64,000 bases of DNA from Hyphomicrobium nitrativorans NL23 (GCF_000503895.1 NC_022997.1:702501-766500); one strand, 5' to 3'. Shown: positions 26,522-39,545, numbered from the stretch's first letter. Numbers and translations: made by a program. The notes: a model not told the origin generated them from the letters alone.

Positions 26522-27979
26522 TCAGCGACGGCGAAGCGCGGATAGGAGTTCGGCTGTCGGATAGGAATCCGCCGGAAGGTTGAACTTGATCTGCATGGTC
26601 TTCACCGCCTGGCGCGTCTGTGCACCGATGATGCCGTCGATCTCGCCCACGTCGTGTCCGTGATCCACCAGGCGGCGCTGCAACTCTTTCGCCTCGTCCT
26701 GGCTCAAGGTTGGGATGTCGCCACGGCCGCGGCGCATGGCTGGCGCGCCGTCGATGCGGGTGGCGAGATAGGCCGCCGTGATCGCGTAGTTGAGCGACTG
26801 GTTCCACTGCAGATAGACGTCGAAGTTCTGATAGGCGAGGAACGCCGGACCGAAGCGGCCCATCGGCAGCAGCAGCGACGAGGGCATGGCGTCGTTTTCG
26901 AGCGCGGAGCCGTCGGCGCGCGTGACGCCCAGCCCCGCCCACTTCGAGCGCGGGTGCTTGATCGACAGATCGGCTTCGGCCCAGGGCAGCTCGCGCGGGA
27001 CGATCACCTCTTCGAGCCACGGCTCGTTCCGGCGCCAACCGAGATGCGACATGTAATTGGCGGTGGTGCCGATGATGTCGGTCGGGTTCTTGAAGAGGTC
27101 GGGCTTGCCGTCGTCGTCGTAGTCGACGGCGTGTTCCAGATAGCGCGTCGGCAGGAATTGCGTCTGGCCGATCTCGCCCGCCCACGAGCCCACCATTTCG
27201 TGGGGCCGCATATCGCCACGGTCGATGATTTCGAGGGCGGCGAGAAGCTCGTCGCGGAACATCGGGCCACGGCGGCAGTCGTAGGCGAGGGTCGCCAGCG
27301 AGCGCAGGATCGGGAGGTTGCCGAGGCCCGCGCCGAAGTCGCTCTCAAGAGCCCAGAAGCCCGTGATGACGGACGCCTGGACGCCGAATTCCTTCTTCAC
27401 GCGGTCGAAGGTGGCTTGGTTTCGCTTGATCTGCGCGCGGCCGTTCTGCACGCGGTTGTTGGTCGCGAGCTTGGCCTGGAAGTCGAGGAAGCTCTGCGAG
27501 AAGAAGCCCTGGCGGCGGTCGCGTCGGATCACGCCCTCGTCGAGGGTGATGCCGTCGAGCGCGTCGGAGATGGTGCGGCGGCTGATGCCAAGCTCTTCGG
27601 CTTCCTTGCGGAAGTCGCGCATCCAGGCCGAGAAGGTGCCGGTGTTCTTGCAGTTGCGCGGGGCGGGCGGCGGCGGAAGGCCCTTGGTGGAGACGCGGCG
27701 CATGACGCCCGACTGGCGCTGGGTCGGCGTGTGCGTTTCTGCAGCCGGTGCGGCTTGGCGGGCCGGCGGGCGCGCGGCGGGTGCGGTGTCCTCGAACGCA
27801 GGCTCGGGTGCGATTTCGGCAGGTGTTGGCGGCGGTGGGGCTGGCTTTCGCTGCGGCTTGCGCTTGGGCTGGTTTTCAACGGGTCCGAATTGAATGCCGC
27901 CTGCGACGGTGGAGTTCAGGGGGGCGACGATGGCGGTGGACGCGAGGACGAGGGCGGCGAGCAAGGGGGTGACGCGCAT
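26522..27979 (-). CDS. Lytic murein transglycosylase (MltB family)
   Basis: A 485-residue periplasmic enzyme that cleaves the MurNAc-GlcNAc bond. Order: signal peptide (PLLAALVLASTAIVAP), a Pro/Ala/Lys-rich linker (about 30-105), the MltB-type catalytic domain with Glu212 in FWALESDFG, GEIGQTQFLP, DLFKNPTDIIGTTANY and FDVYLQWNQSLNYA, and a C-terminal peptidoglycan-binding domain (TLSQDEAKELQRRLVDHG, IIGAQTRQAVK). The ATG at 27979 follows GGAAGG and starts the signal; an upstream ATG at 28015 and a longer frame to 28249 are less likely. mbfA lies upstream on the same strand. Confidence 0.92.
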   Translation of the reverse strand: MRVTPLLAALVLASTAIVAPLNSTVAGGIQFGPVENQPKRKPQRKPAPPPPTPAEIAPEPAFEDTAPAARPPARQAAPAAETHTPTQRQSGVMRRVSTKGLPPPPAPRNCKNTGTFSAWMRDFRKEAEELGISRRTISDALDGITLDEGVIRRDRRQGFFSQSFLDFQAKLATNNRVQNGRAQIKRNQATFDRVKKEFGVQASVITGFWALESDFGAGLGNLPILRSLATLAYDCRRGPMFRDELLAALEIIDRGDMRPHEMVGSWAGEIGQTQFLPTRYLEHAVDYDDDGKPDLFKNPTDIIGTTANYMSHLGWRRNEPWLEEVIVPRELPWAEADLSIKHPRSKWAGLGVTRADGSALENDAMPSSLLLPMGRFGPAFLAYQNFDVYLQWNQSLNYAITAAYLATRIDGAPAMRRGRGDIPTLSQDEAKELQRRLVDHGHDVGEIDGIIGAQTRQAVKTMQIKFNLPADSYPTAELLSALRRR

Positions 27980-28128
27980 TTCGAGCCTTCCGATGTCGGT
28001 TTCGCCGTCACTCATGCCGACCGATGTGGCCGCGTCAAGGTCAGGCGGTTGGGGAAATGTCTTCAAACGGCAAAATACTGGAACCGCGTCGTTCGGAGCT
28101 ATGTCGCGGGGCGATGGCAACCGCTCTG

Positions 28129-29079
28129 CTACGCGCTGCCTATAGCGATGCCGACGCCGAATACGATGAGCCCGCCTGCCACGACTTCGAGCGCCGCGCG
28201 CATGAACGGCGTCTCCATATAGCGGGCGCGCACCCAGGCGATCACCCAAAGCTCGACGACGACGATGAGCGCGGCGATGGCGGTCGCCGTCCAGAAATCC
28301 GCAATAAGATAAGGGAGCGTGTGGCCGAGGCCGCCGATGGCGGTCATGACGCCTGTGACGGTGCCGCGTTTCCAGGGATGGCCGCGGCCCGAGATCAGGC
28401 CGTCATCCGACATCGCTTCCGCGATGCCCATCGAGATGCCGGAGCCGATAGAGGCGGCGAGGCCGACGAGGAATGTGGTCCAGGTGTCGTAGGTGGCGAA
28501 CGCGACGGCAAAGATCGGTGCGAGCGTCGAGATGGAGCCGTCGATCAGGCCGTTGAGACCCGGCTGAATGTACTGAAGGACAAAGGCGCGCTGGGCCGTG
28601 TCGCCGCTCGTTTCCTCGGGGAGATCGCTCGATTTGCGCATATCGCGCATGGTGCTGAGGTGCCTGTCCTCGGCCGCGGCGAGGTCGCCCAGAAGTTTGC
28701 GGGCTGCGGCGTCGGTCGTGCGGCTCTTGCCCGATTCGTAGAACTGGCGCGCTTCCTGGGCGATGCGCTCGGCCTGGCCGCGAATTTCCTGCGGGTCCAC
28801 CTCCTCCCGTGTCCAGATGGGCTCATGGTGGGCGAAGCCCCGTACGTCCTGGGGCCGGATGAGAGGAATGTGGTCGCCGTGGGTAGCTTGGTAGACGTCG
28901 ATCAGCGCACCGCGGTGGACGTGCTCCTCCTCGGCCATGGCGGAGAAGATCTGCCCCATCGCGGGCTCTCTCTCGAACAGCCCGTGCGCGTATTCGGCGT
29001 AGATCCGGGCGTGCTCCTCGCCCAGCGTGATCGCCAGCGCCAGCACTTCGCTCTGATCGAGGTCGGAAAAGCTCCGCAC
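28129..29079 (-). CDS. mbfA: Membrane-bound ferritin-like iron exporter MbfA
   Basis: A 316-residue fusion. Residues 1-160 are a rubrerythrin-like diiron domain with LGEEHARIYAEYAHG, AMAEEEHVHRG and AAAEDRHLSTM supplying Glu and His ligands. Residues 165-316 are a VIT1/CCC1 transporter with five hydrophobic helices (GLNGLIDGSISTLAPIFAVA, FLVGLAASIGSGISMGIAEA). MbfA exports iron and protects against iron and peroxide stress in Bradyrhizobium and Agrobacterium, where Irr represses it. A matching ICE box lies 36 bp upstream. It is followed by the transglycosylase on the same strand. Confidence 0.93.
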   Translation of the reverse strand: MRSFSDLDQSEVLALAITLGEEHARIYAEYAHGLFEREPAMGQIFSAMAEEEHVHRGALIDVYQATHGDHIPLIRPQDVRGFAHHEPIWTREEVDPQEIRGQAERIAQEARQFYESGKSRTTDAAARKLLGDLAAAEDRHLSTMRDMRKSSDLPEETSGDTAQRAFVLQYIQPGLNGLIDGSISTLAPIFAVAFATYDTWTTFLVGLAASIGSGISMGIAEAMSDDGLISGRGHPWKRGTVTGVMTAIGGLGHTLPYLIADFWTATAIAALIVVVELWVIAWVRARYMETPFMRAALEVVAGGLIVFGVGIAIGSA

Positions 29080-29114
29080 GCGCCCCCCTTTTGGCCTCCT
29101 AGTTCGCTCGGATC

Positions 29115-29131
29115 ATTAGAACATTTCCAAT
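29115..29131. promoter_or_regulatory. Candidate ICE box (Irr-binding site) upstream of mbfA
   Basis: ATTAGAA-CAT-TTCCAAT matches the iron control element TTTAGAA-N3-TTCTAAA at 11 of 14 defined positions, with the correct 3-base centre. It is 36 bp before the mbfA start, where Irr acts in related bacteria. Confidence 0.65.
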
Positions 29132-29252
29132 ATCGGTCAACGTGCCGCACCACCCTCCCCACAGCTCCGGACGGGGTCGCCGCAGATTTCCTGCGGATGT
29201 GGCCCCGGAACGGCCCTTTTGCCCCGTCGCGCAAGGTGATAATGACGCGCGC

Positions 29253-31058
<1,806 letters not shown>

Positions 31059-31132
31059 TTTTGCTCTAAAGTGATATTTTATATTGCGCGTGTGGTGGGC
31101 CAGCCCGTTTTGGGCGGCAGACGCGAGAAGCC

Positions 31133-31600
31133 ATGCCACGAGACGACAATGCTTTGGTTTTTCGACTCGCCTGTCGATATTGGAACGACGGCGACTTCGA
31201 CAGCGTGATTGCCTTGTTGGCGGACGATATCCGTCACACCGTCAATGTCGATGCGCTCGGTATCCCCTGGATGGCGAGCGCCGAGGGCAAGGCGGATGTG
31301 GCCGCGAGGCTCAATCTCATTCGCGAGACTTTCCTTGTCGATGCGTTCGTGATCGAGGCTCTCGTCACGGATGCGGAGGAACTCCGCGCGACGGTTGTGG
31401 GCTATCATACCCACAAGAAGACGCGCGAGCGGCTCGATGTCCGGCTCAGGTTCCGGGTGCGCGTGCGGGACGGTCTTCTCGCTCAGATCGACGAGACCGT
31501 CGATGCGGCCTACTTCGAGGCCTTCGAGCGGTTTGTGCGCTATCTGGAGCAGACGGCCGAGGAACTCGGCAACGCGCCCCCGGAGCCGTTCTCCGCGTGA
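31133..31600 (+). CDS. SnoaL/NTF2-like protein
   Basis: A 155-residue single-domain protein. The arrangement ACRYWNDGDFDSVIALLADDIRHTVN, then IRETFLVDAFVIEALVTDAEEL and VRLRFRVRVRDGLLAQIDETVD is the alpha+beta cone of the NTF2-like superfamily, which includes small isomerases and hydrolases but also many proteins of unknown role. No catalytic residues can be assigned. It starts 74 bp after lepA and may be co-transcribed. Confidence 0.7.
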   Translation: MPRDDNALVFRLACRYWNDGDFDSVIALLADDIRHTVNVDALGIPWMASAEGKADVAARLNLIRETFLVDAFVIEALVTDAEELRATVVGYHTHKKTRERLDVRLRFRVRVRDGLLAQIDETVDAAYFEAFERFVRYLEQTAEELGNAPPEPFSA

Positions 31601-31630
31601 GGCGCGTTGCCGTCGTCCGGCCGGGCCGCG

Positions 31631-32908
31631 TCAGTCGACGCTTTCCAGGTTGTCGGCTTCGATCATCGGCAGCGTAAGCGCCTCGATCTCGTCGAGGGCC
31701 TGACCCGCGATGCCCTGCACGTCGCCGTACATGCCGGCGGTCGAATCAACGACAATTCGAATTTGCTGCTCGCGCTTGGCCCACTGTTTGGTCATCCATT
31801 TGCGTTCGCGGTCGAGATCCTCTTGCATATCCTTGAATTTCTCGACGATGGCCTCCACGCGATGGCGGAAGCGCGGGCCGGTGAGATAGTCGTAGACCAG
31901 CTCCATCTTCGTCTGCTGGCCCTTTTTGGCATCGCGGGCGCCTGCGAGCTCCACGAGCGATTGGCGGAGTGCGATAGCGAGGGGAAGCGCGCAGCGCGCG
32001 TCTGAGACCCAAACGCCATCGATGAGGTCGAAGGATTCGACGTCTTTCGGCAGCGCATTCGAGACTAGAAGTGCGATATCGGCCTTTGCCGCGCGCTGAT
32101 CGCCACGCAGCTTGGGGAGCCAGAGGTCGCTCCAATTTTTCGTGCGCTTCGATTCCCAAAGGATCGTGCCGCACGGTTGATCCTGCGGACCGTACACACG
32201 TTGCAGCACGTCGCCTCCGAACTCGCCCTTCGCGACGGGTTCGATCATGTCGCGCGGGAATTTCGAGCGCAGGAGGTTTTCGAGTTCGAGTTCGAGCGCC
32301 TCGCCCTGGAGCTGCTGCGAGCCCTGTTCGGCCTTGCGCTTCAGTTCCTCGATCTTGCGTTGCATGGAGGCGATCTTCTCGTCGCTTTCGAGGATCTTGA
32401 GCTTGAGGGTGTCTTCCGCCTCCTGCTTCGCTTTCTGGCGCACGTCGGTGAGAGACTCCTGGACGCGCTTTTCGATGGTGAGATCCAGCTCGCGCTTGGC
32501 GTCGTCCAGCTCGCGCTGTTTGCGGATCAGCTCGGCTTGCGCCTTCTGGGCCTCGGCGAGCTTGGTCTCACGCTCGCGCAGCACGTCCTGCAGGTCGGCG
32601 AGCTGCTTGCTTTTCTCGGAGAGATCGGCGGCGGAGAGGCGCTTGGCCTTCTCGGCTTCCTGGGCCGCGATCTTCACGCGCTCCTGTGCGACGCGGTCCG
32701 CGATTTCCGCCTGGAGGGCCGCCTTATCCTTTTCGAGCGCGTCTTTCATCGCCCGAAGGGCGGTCTCGCGCTTGGCGACCTCTGCGTCTTTGACACTCAA
32801 GGCCTGCTCATAGCGCGCCCGTGTGGCCTCGATCAGCGGCTGAGCGAGGGACTCGGTCAGCTTGATGTCGGTTCTGCAATTGGGGCACGTGATTGTTGGC
32901 TCGCTCAT
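31631..32908 (-). CDS. DUF2130 family protein with long coiled coil
   Basis: A 425-residue protein. It begins with a zinc-finger-like ITCPNCRTDIKL, continues with a charged coiled coil (residues about 30-200, rich in Lys/Glu/Ala/Gln), and ends with the DUF2130 domain (ELENLLRSKFPRDMIEPVAKG, GTILWESKRTKNWSDLWLPK). The GGDV...WESKRTKNW pattern resembles a PD-(D/E)xK nuclease core, though activity is not shown for the family. ATG 32908 is used; a frame 18 bases longer exists. It is convergent with the SnoaL-like gene. Confidence 0.82.
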   Translation of the reverse strand: MSEPTITCPNCRTDIKLTESLAQPLIEATRARYEQALSVKDAEVAKRETALRAMKDALEKDKAALQAEIADRVAQERVKIAAQEAEKAKRLSAADLSEKSKQLADLQDVLRERETKLAEAQKAQAELIRKQRELDDAKRELDLTIEKRVQESLTDVRQKAKQEAEDTLKLKILESDEKIASMQRKIEELKRKAEQGSQQLQGEALELELENLLRSKFPRDMIEPVAKGEFGGDVLQRVYGPQDQPCGTILWESKRTKNWSDLWLPKLRGDQRAAKADIALLVSNALPKDVESFDLIDGVWVSDARCALPLAIALRQSLVELAGARDAKKGQQTKMELVYDYLTGPRFRHRVEAIVEKFKDMQEDLDRERKWMTKQWAKREQQIRIVVDSTAGMYGDVQGIAGQALDEIEALTLPMIEADNLESVD

Positions 32909-33152
32909 CCCGGGTCCTGCTCCCACTCTTCGACGCGACGTAAACCCTATCGCGCAGGCTGCTCAAATCATGACGAATCGTCATTATGTTCCCTAAATGT
33001 TCTCATGTCCAGGCGAGTTATGTGTGGATTGCTGAGATTGACTGTGAAGGGATGCGCGGAGCACAGCAGCAGACACAACCCGGCGGCCCGAAGCGTCGCA
33101 AAGACGAAGGGCAGCGTGTTTTCGGCGTGGAGGAAAGCTAACGATGCGCCGC

Positions 33153-33428
33153 TCAGTACCGGCGGCGTTCGAGGCGGCGAAGCTGGGGCAGATCCATCAG
33201 ATCCAAATAAGGGCTCGTGCCGGGCGCGTAGTCGTCGGCGAACTTCCAGCCGTTTTCGCACCACGGGTTGCCGTAGTATCCGTGAGGGCCGTTGTAGGGC
33301 TTGCAGTCGCGTATGGCGGCTTCCTTATGGGCGCGCTTCGATTTTCCGGAACGGGCTTCGGCATCGTGAGAGACCGTGAGGGTCATCAGGCCGATCGTGG
33401 CGGCCGCCGCCATTGCCTTGAAGATCAT
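33153..33428 (-). CDS. Small secreted protein of unknown function
   Basis: A 91-residue precursor. The first 25 residues ([20 protein letters not shown], ending DAEA) form a signal peptide. The mature part has two cysteines and a Tyr/Gly/Pro-rich centre (CKPYNGPHGYYGNPWCENGW), a pattern seen in short Hyphomicrobiales periplasmic proteins. An AAAGGAAAAGG ribosome site is present. I cannot assign a role. Confidence 0.6.
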   Translation of the reverse strand: MIFKAMAAAATIGLMTLTVSHDAEARSGKSKRAHKEAAIRDCKPYNGPHGYYGNPWCENGWKFADDYAPGTSPYLDLMDLPQLRRLERRRY

Positions 33429-33751
33429 CGCCTTTTCCTTTGCCCAATGCGTTTTTTCGATCGCTCAAGCGAATCGGTCCGCGTGCGCTCCCCTGCATGT
33501 AATACCGCCCGACGCGATCCCTCAAGGCCTGTCGCCGTTGCCGATCGCTCCAGCATATGTCTGCCAAATATCCCGGCCGATATTGCCTGGGCTGACCTTG
33601 TGCAATTCGTCGCACCCGTCCCTGATTGGGCATGCCGCGGCGTCGACTGAACCGCTGCCGTAAGCCCCCATGAAGAGGGCGCTTCGGTTCATGCGTCGGG
33701 GCAGCAAAAGCCCGAAACGGGCGGGAACATAACATTTTGGGAGTTGAAACG
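33429..33751. other. Non-coding stretch between two small secreted-protein genes
   Basis: The 323 bp separate divergent genes and should contain both promoters. Short frames here have no ribosome site and no family features. I see no hairpin or repeat that I would name. Confidence 0.4.
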
Positions 33752-34042
33752 ATGAGGAGAGTTTTGATTGTGGCTGCTGCCACGCTCGTGTCGGCGTCTG
33801 TGGCTCATGCCGATTGGGCTGGGCATTTCAAGACGCTCGATACCGACGGCAACGGCTCGGTCAGCCGCACGGAGTACGAGGCGGGCGTGAGCAAGCTGGG
33901 TCTCGATCCTGCGCCGACCTTTACGTCGATGGACGGTGACGTGAACAACCGTATCGATGCCGACGAGTGGGCCGCTGCCGAGAAGCAGACGACGGCTTAT
34001 TCCGAGTCGTGCAAGTCCACCAACGCTTCCTGGTGCGAGTAA
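33752..34042 (+). CDS. Periplasmic EF-hand protein
   Basis: A 96-residue precursor: signal peptide (MRRVLIVAAATLVSASVAHA), then one clear EF-hand loop DTDGNGSVSRTE and a second, degenerate loop DGDVNNRIDADE. It probably binds calcium or, in a methylotroph, possibly a lanthanide; the loops do not carry the proline at position 2 that is typical of lanmodulin. Two cysteines lie near the C-terminus (SCKSTNASWC). ATG 33752 follows GGGAG; an earlier in-frame TTG is less likely. Confidence 0.8.
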   Translation: MRRVLIVAAATLVSASVAHADWAGHFKTLDTDGNGSVSRTEYEAGVSKLGLDPAPTFTSMDGDVNNRIDADEWAAAEKQTTAYSESCKSTNASWCE

Positions 34043-34069
34043 TCAGAAGCTCGGACTCTCAATGATCTC

Positions 34070-34097
34070 GAAACCCGGAGGAGAACTTCCGGGTTTC
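34070..34097 (+). terminator. Stem-loop after the EF-hand gene
   Basis: GAAACCCGGA and TCCGGGTTTC pair over 10 bp with an 8-base loop. No T-run follows, so it is a weak terminator or transcript-end hairpin. Confidence 0.5.
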
Positions 34098-34324
34098 GGG
34101 TGAGGCGCTGGCGGCGGCGCCCTCGACGTCGCTTTGCGTAGCGTTAGCTCTCCGTCGCCGACGCGACGGGGCCGATCCGAATGCGCATTGTCCCGTCTGA
34201 GCGTGCTCCCTCGGAACGCATGCTTTTTTTGGGACTGGGGCGCCCACAATCTTTGGCAGCGGGCAAAGGTGGGTGGGCGCCTTTTCGGTATGCGTGGACT
34301 CAGTATCTATCGCCGCCGGTTGGG

Positions 34325-34720
34325 CTACTCCGCTCCACGTGTCGCGAGCCACTCCTTCATCAGCACGATTTCCTTCGTCTGAGCCGCGATAATCTCCTCG
34401 GCGAGCTTTCGCGTTTCCGCGTCCTTCCCGTATTTCAAGACAATCTTGGCCATGTCGATCGCGCCCTGATGGTGTGGGATCATGCCTTTCATGAAGTCGA
34501 CGTCGGCGTCGCCGGTGAGGGCGGCATTCATGCCGTCGTGCATCCGGGCGTTCGCTGCTTCGTAGGCGCGCGTGGCTTCGCTCTTCGTGTCGCCAGCCTT
34601 GCCGTGGTCGTGCTCCGTGTGTGCCTCGTGGCCGTGGTGCCGATGGTCGTGCGCTTCTGCCCAGGCGAGGCCCGTGGCGAGCGCGATGGCCGGGAGCGAC
34701 AGGATGATATGGCGTTTCAT
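34325..34720 (-). CDS. DUF305 periplasmic protein, copper-associated
   Basis: A 131-residue precursor with a signal peptide (ILSLPAIALATGLAWA) and a histidine-rich start of the mature part (AHDHRHHGHEAHTEHDHG). The DUF305 core shows MHDGMNAALTGDADVDFMKGMIPHHQGAIDMAKIVL with its HHQGAI motif. DUF305 proteins often accompany copper ATPases; a copper-chaperone role is likely but not shown. It lies 22 bp downstream of copA on the same strand, so it is probably in the copA operon under CsoR. Confidence 0.9.
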   Translation of the reverse strand: MKRHIILSLPAIALATGLAWAEAHDHRHHGHEAHTEHDHGKAGDTKSEATRAYEAANARMHDGMNAALTGDADVDFMKGMIPHHQGAIDMAKIVLKYGKDAETRKLAEEIIAAQTKEIVLMKEWLATRGAE

Positions 34721-34742
34721 TCGGTCTCCTTGAGTACGGTCG

Positions 34743-37133
<2,391 letters not shown>

Positions 37134-37155
37134 CGGGCGTCCTCGTTTCTCTCGT

Positions 37156-37172
37156 ATACCCTTGGGGGGTAT
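37156..37172. promoter_or_regulatory. CsoR-type operator 1
   Basis: ATACCC-N5-GGGTAT, the symmetric G-tract site recognised by CsoR/RcnR regulators. It lies 23 bp before copA. Confidence 0.75.
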
Positions 37173-37184
37173 GTATTGACGGAT

Positions 37185-37201
37185 ATACCCCCATGGGGTA
37201 T
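37185..37201. promoter_or_regulatory. CsoR-type operator 2
   Basis: A second ATACCC-N5-GGGTAT with the same layout, 29 bp centre to centre from the first and 9 bp before the csoR start. Both sites overlap where the divergent promoters must be. Confidence 0.75.
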
Positions 37202-37210
37202 CGGTCAAGC

Positions 37211-37486
37211 ATGACGAAAGCTTCCAAAGCGTCGCGGCTTAAACGCCTCAACCGCATCGAAGGTCAGGTGCGCGGTCTCGCCCGGATGGTGGAAGAGGAT
37301 CGCTACTGCATCGACATCGTGACGCAAGTCGCGGCGGTGCGCGCTGCGCTGCGCCGTGTCGAGGAGGACGTGCTGCGCGATCACATTTCCCATTGCGTTG
37401 CGCACGCCATGGCCAGCGGCGACAAGGCGGAGCAGGAGCAGAAGATTGCCGAATTGATGGATGTGCTGGCGCGCAGCGCGCGCTGA
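37211..37486 (+). CDS. csoR: CsoR-family copper-sensing repressor
   Basis: A 91-residue all-helical regulator of the CsoR/RcnR family. It contains the diagnostic [25 protein letters not shown] and HISHCVAH, giving the Cys-His-Cys copper ligands. Copper binding releases DNA. ATG 37211 is chosen over an in-frame site at 37193, which lies inside the second operator. It is divergent from copA; the DUF411 gene follows 48 bp downstream on the same strand. Confidence 0.92.
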   Translation: MTKASKASRLKRLNRIEGQVRGLARMVEEDRYCIDIVTQVAAVRAALRRVEEDVLRDHISHCVAHAMASGDKAEQEQKIAELMDVLARSAR

Positions 37487-37534
37487 CTGCGACTTCGAGG
37501 CTCGCCGGGCTTTGTCCGGCTCAGGAGGTTCATC

Positions 37535-38017
37535 ATGGTTGGGAAGATACGCGTTCTGGATCGTCGTCACGTGCTCGGCTTCATCGGAGCCGGCGCGTTG
37601 GTGGGACTTTCGCGCGTTGCGCGCGCCGACCGGCTGCCGCACGCCATTGTCTTCCGCGATCCGTCCTGTGGATGCTGCCACGAATGGGTCGAGCACCTGC
37701 GAGCGAACGGCTTCGAGGCGACCGTGCGCGATACACCCCGCATGACCGCCGTGAAGGCGCAGCTCGGTGTGCCGCGGTCGCTCGCTTCGTGTCATACGGC
37801 CGAGATCGGCGGCTATGTCATCGAGGGGCATGTGCCTGCGGAGGCCATCAAGCGGTTGCTTGCGGAGAAGCCCGCGGCGCGGGGCCTGGCGGTGCCGGGT
37901 ATGCCGGTCGGCTCGCCGGGCATGGAAGGCGGAACACCCGAGACCTACGACGTCATCCTGTTCGGCGACGGCGGCGAGCGGAGCTACGGCCGATATCGGG
38001 AGGACAAGGCCGTTTGA
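37535..38017 (+). CDS. DUF411 copper/metal-binding periplasmic protein
   Basis: A 160-residue precursor. Its N-terminus has a twin-arginine-like RRHVLGFIGAGALVGLS sequence. The DUF411 core has FRDPSCGCCHEWVEHLR with cysteines 45, 47 and 48, a further SLASCHTAEIGGYVIEGHVP, and a methionine-rich GMPVGSPGMEGG. The family is typically encoded with copper resistance genes and probably binds Cu(I). A CAGGAGG ribosome site is present. It follows csoR and is likely in the same operon. Confidence 0.92.
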   Translation: MVGKIRVLDRRHVLGFIGAGALVGLSRVARADRLPHAIVFRDPSCGCCHEWVEHLRANGFEATVRDTPRMTAVKAQLGVPRSLASCHTAEIGGYVIEGHVPAEAIKRLLAEKPAARGLAVPGMPVGSPGMEGGTPETYDVILFGDGGERSYGRYREDKAV

Positions 38018-38184
38018 GAGCGGACGGGCGCGGCGCAGCTTGACGGTTCGGTCGGCGATGTTCGGCCTATTGATGCCGATCAAACTCATGCGCTCCGTCG
38101 TCGTGCAAAGTCGGTTTGCCGGTGTGTCTCTACGCATGGCCAACGACAGGCGCCGACAAGGCGCCAGGCCCTGGGAGAACCGCT

Positions 38185-38445
38185 ATGGAGTGGCCTCTTT
38201 GCCGCCTCGTCGAGCGGCGGGCTAACCGCATGACCGTCGTGATGGACAGGCTCGGCGTCGATGCGCTGACGCTTGTGCGGCGCGACGGGGGATGTGCCTA
38301 TGCCGACGCGCGGACCACCTGTCTGCACTGTCCCTACGCGCAAGACTGTCTCGCCTGGCTGGATGCGGATCCGCCGAGTTCCGAGCGGCCTGACTTCTGC
38401 CCCAACCTCGCGGTGTTCGAAAGCTGCCGCAAGACCACGACGTGA
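38185..38445 (+). CDS. Small cysteine-rich DUF6455-like protein
   Basis: An 86-residue protein with MDRLGVDALTLVRRDGGCAY, then TTCLHCPYAQDCLAWLD and DFCPNLAVFESCR, seven cysteines in all. The spacing resembles small alphaproteobacterial DUF6455 proteins, which may bind a metal or Fe-S cluster. ATG 38185 follows CTGGGAGA; the frame runs upstream to 38116 but less convincingly. Function unknown. Confidence 0.65.
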   Translation: MEWPLCRLVERRANRMTVVMDRLGVDALTLVRRDGGCAYADARTTCLHCPYAQDCLAWLDADPPSSERPDFCPNLAVFESCRKTTT

Positions 38446-38482
38446 TCGCGGAGGGGCAGAACGTTTGGCGTGCGTGTTTGCG

Positions 38483-39247
38483 TCAGCAGACTTCGCAACC
38501 GTTTTTGCGGACGCTTTCGGCGTGCGCACTCAATTGCGCGAGAAGATCGTCGGGTGCTCCTGCGACGCCCTGATGCCCGACGATGTAAAGCGGGGTGACG
38601 TTGACACTCAGCTGATTGGCGAGATTTTGCGTGGCAGCCAAGGTCTCGGCGGTTTCTGTCGCTGCCGCGTCTTTCTTGATGCGGTCGATGTCGAAGCCGA
38701 GCCCTTTCGCAACGTCGAGCGCGCGTTCTTCCGTGACTTGCCCCTTCTGCGTCATGAGCGCGTCGTGGAGCGCTTCGAAGTTGCCCTGCTTTGCGGCGGC
38801 AATCACGATGTGCGCAACGGCCTCCGAATCCTTGCCGAAGCTCGCGACGTTCTTCAGCACCACCTTGGTGTCCGGATTGTCCTTGAGGAAGGACTTGAGG
38901 TCGGGATACGTGGCGCGGCAGTAGGGGCAGTTGTAGTCGGAGAACTCCACGATCGTGACCTTGGCGTCGGGATTGCCGATCTCGGGGGAGCCCGAGGCGT
39001 ATAGCGCATCCTTGTGCTCGATGAGCGCGCGCTTGGTGTTGGCGATCTGCTCGTCCTGCTCCAGCTTGAGGAGCGCATCGCGCACGACTTCGGGATTGTT
39101 CATGAGGTAGTCGCGGATATAGGCGTCGAGGCCAGCCCGATCGGCCGGGAGCGGCTCGGCCGAGGCGGAGCGCAGTCCCGCGGGATCGAGCGCTAAGAGG
39201 CTCGCGCAGACGAGGGCCAATGCGCGAGTTGAAGCGGCTGGTGACAT
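38483..39247 (-). CDS. DsbA/Com1-like thiol-disulfide oxidoreductase
   Basis: A 254-residue periplasmic thioredoxin-fold protein. After the signal peptide (TRALALVCASLLALDPAG, cleavage near ASAE) comes a helical oligomerisation region and then VTIVEFSDYNCPYCRATYPD, with active-site cysteines 107 and 110. The cis-proline loop is NVTPLYIVG. A further CEVC pair ends the protein. It could be a copper-stress disulfide isomerase like ScsC or a general DsbA-type enzyme. A GGGGGATCC stretch precedes the ATG. Confidence 0.9.
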   Translation of the reverse strand: MSPAASTRALALVCASLLALDPAGLRSASAEPLPADRAGLDAYIRDYLMNNPEVVRDALLKLEQDEQIANTKRALIEHKDALYASGSPEIGNPDAKVTIVEFSDYNCPYCRATYPDLKSFLKDNPDTKVVLKNVASFGKDSEAVAHIVIAAAKQGNFEALHDALMTQKGQVTEERALDVAKGLGFDIDRIKKDAAATETAETLAATQNLANQLSVNVTPLYIVGHQGVAGAPDDLLAQLSAHAESVRKNGCEVC

Positions 39248-39545
39248 GGATCCCCCGATGAGGCTCGAATTGGATTTCGCTGGGCGGTGCTTGCGGATCA
39301 ACTGCGGCTGGATCGTGGCAGTTGATGCTATTTATCGCTCATGTGAGGGTAATGCGTTCTATTTTTGTCGCGAAATTCGAGGATTTTCTTCTTTTGTGCG
39401 GGCTTCTGCCGCTCGTCCGTGGTGCCCGATGGCGGCTCCGTTCGTTAAGGTCAATCGCGACCGTTGTTGTGCTTGCTGTCCGGGATGGGTACGTGTTGGC
39501 CCCGTGAGGGCCGCTGGGGCGTCTTCCCGAAATCGATCGTGTCAT

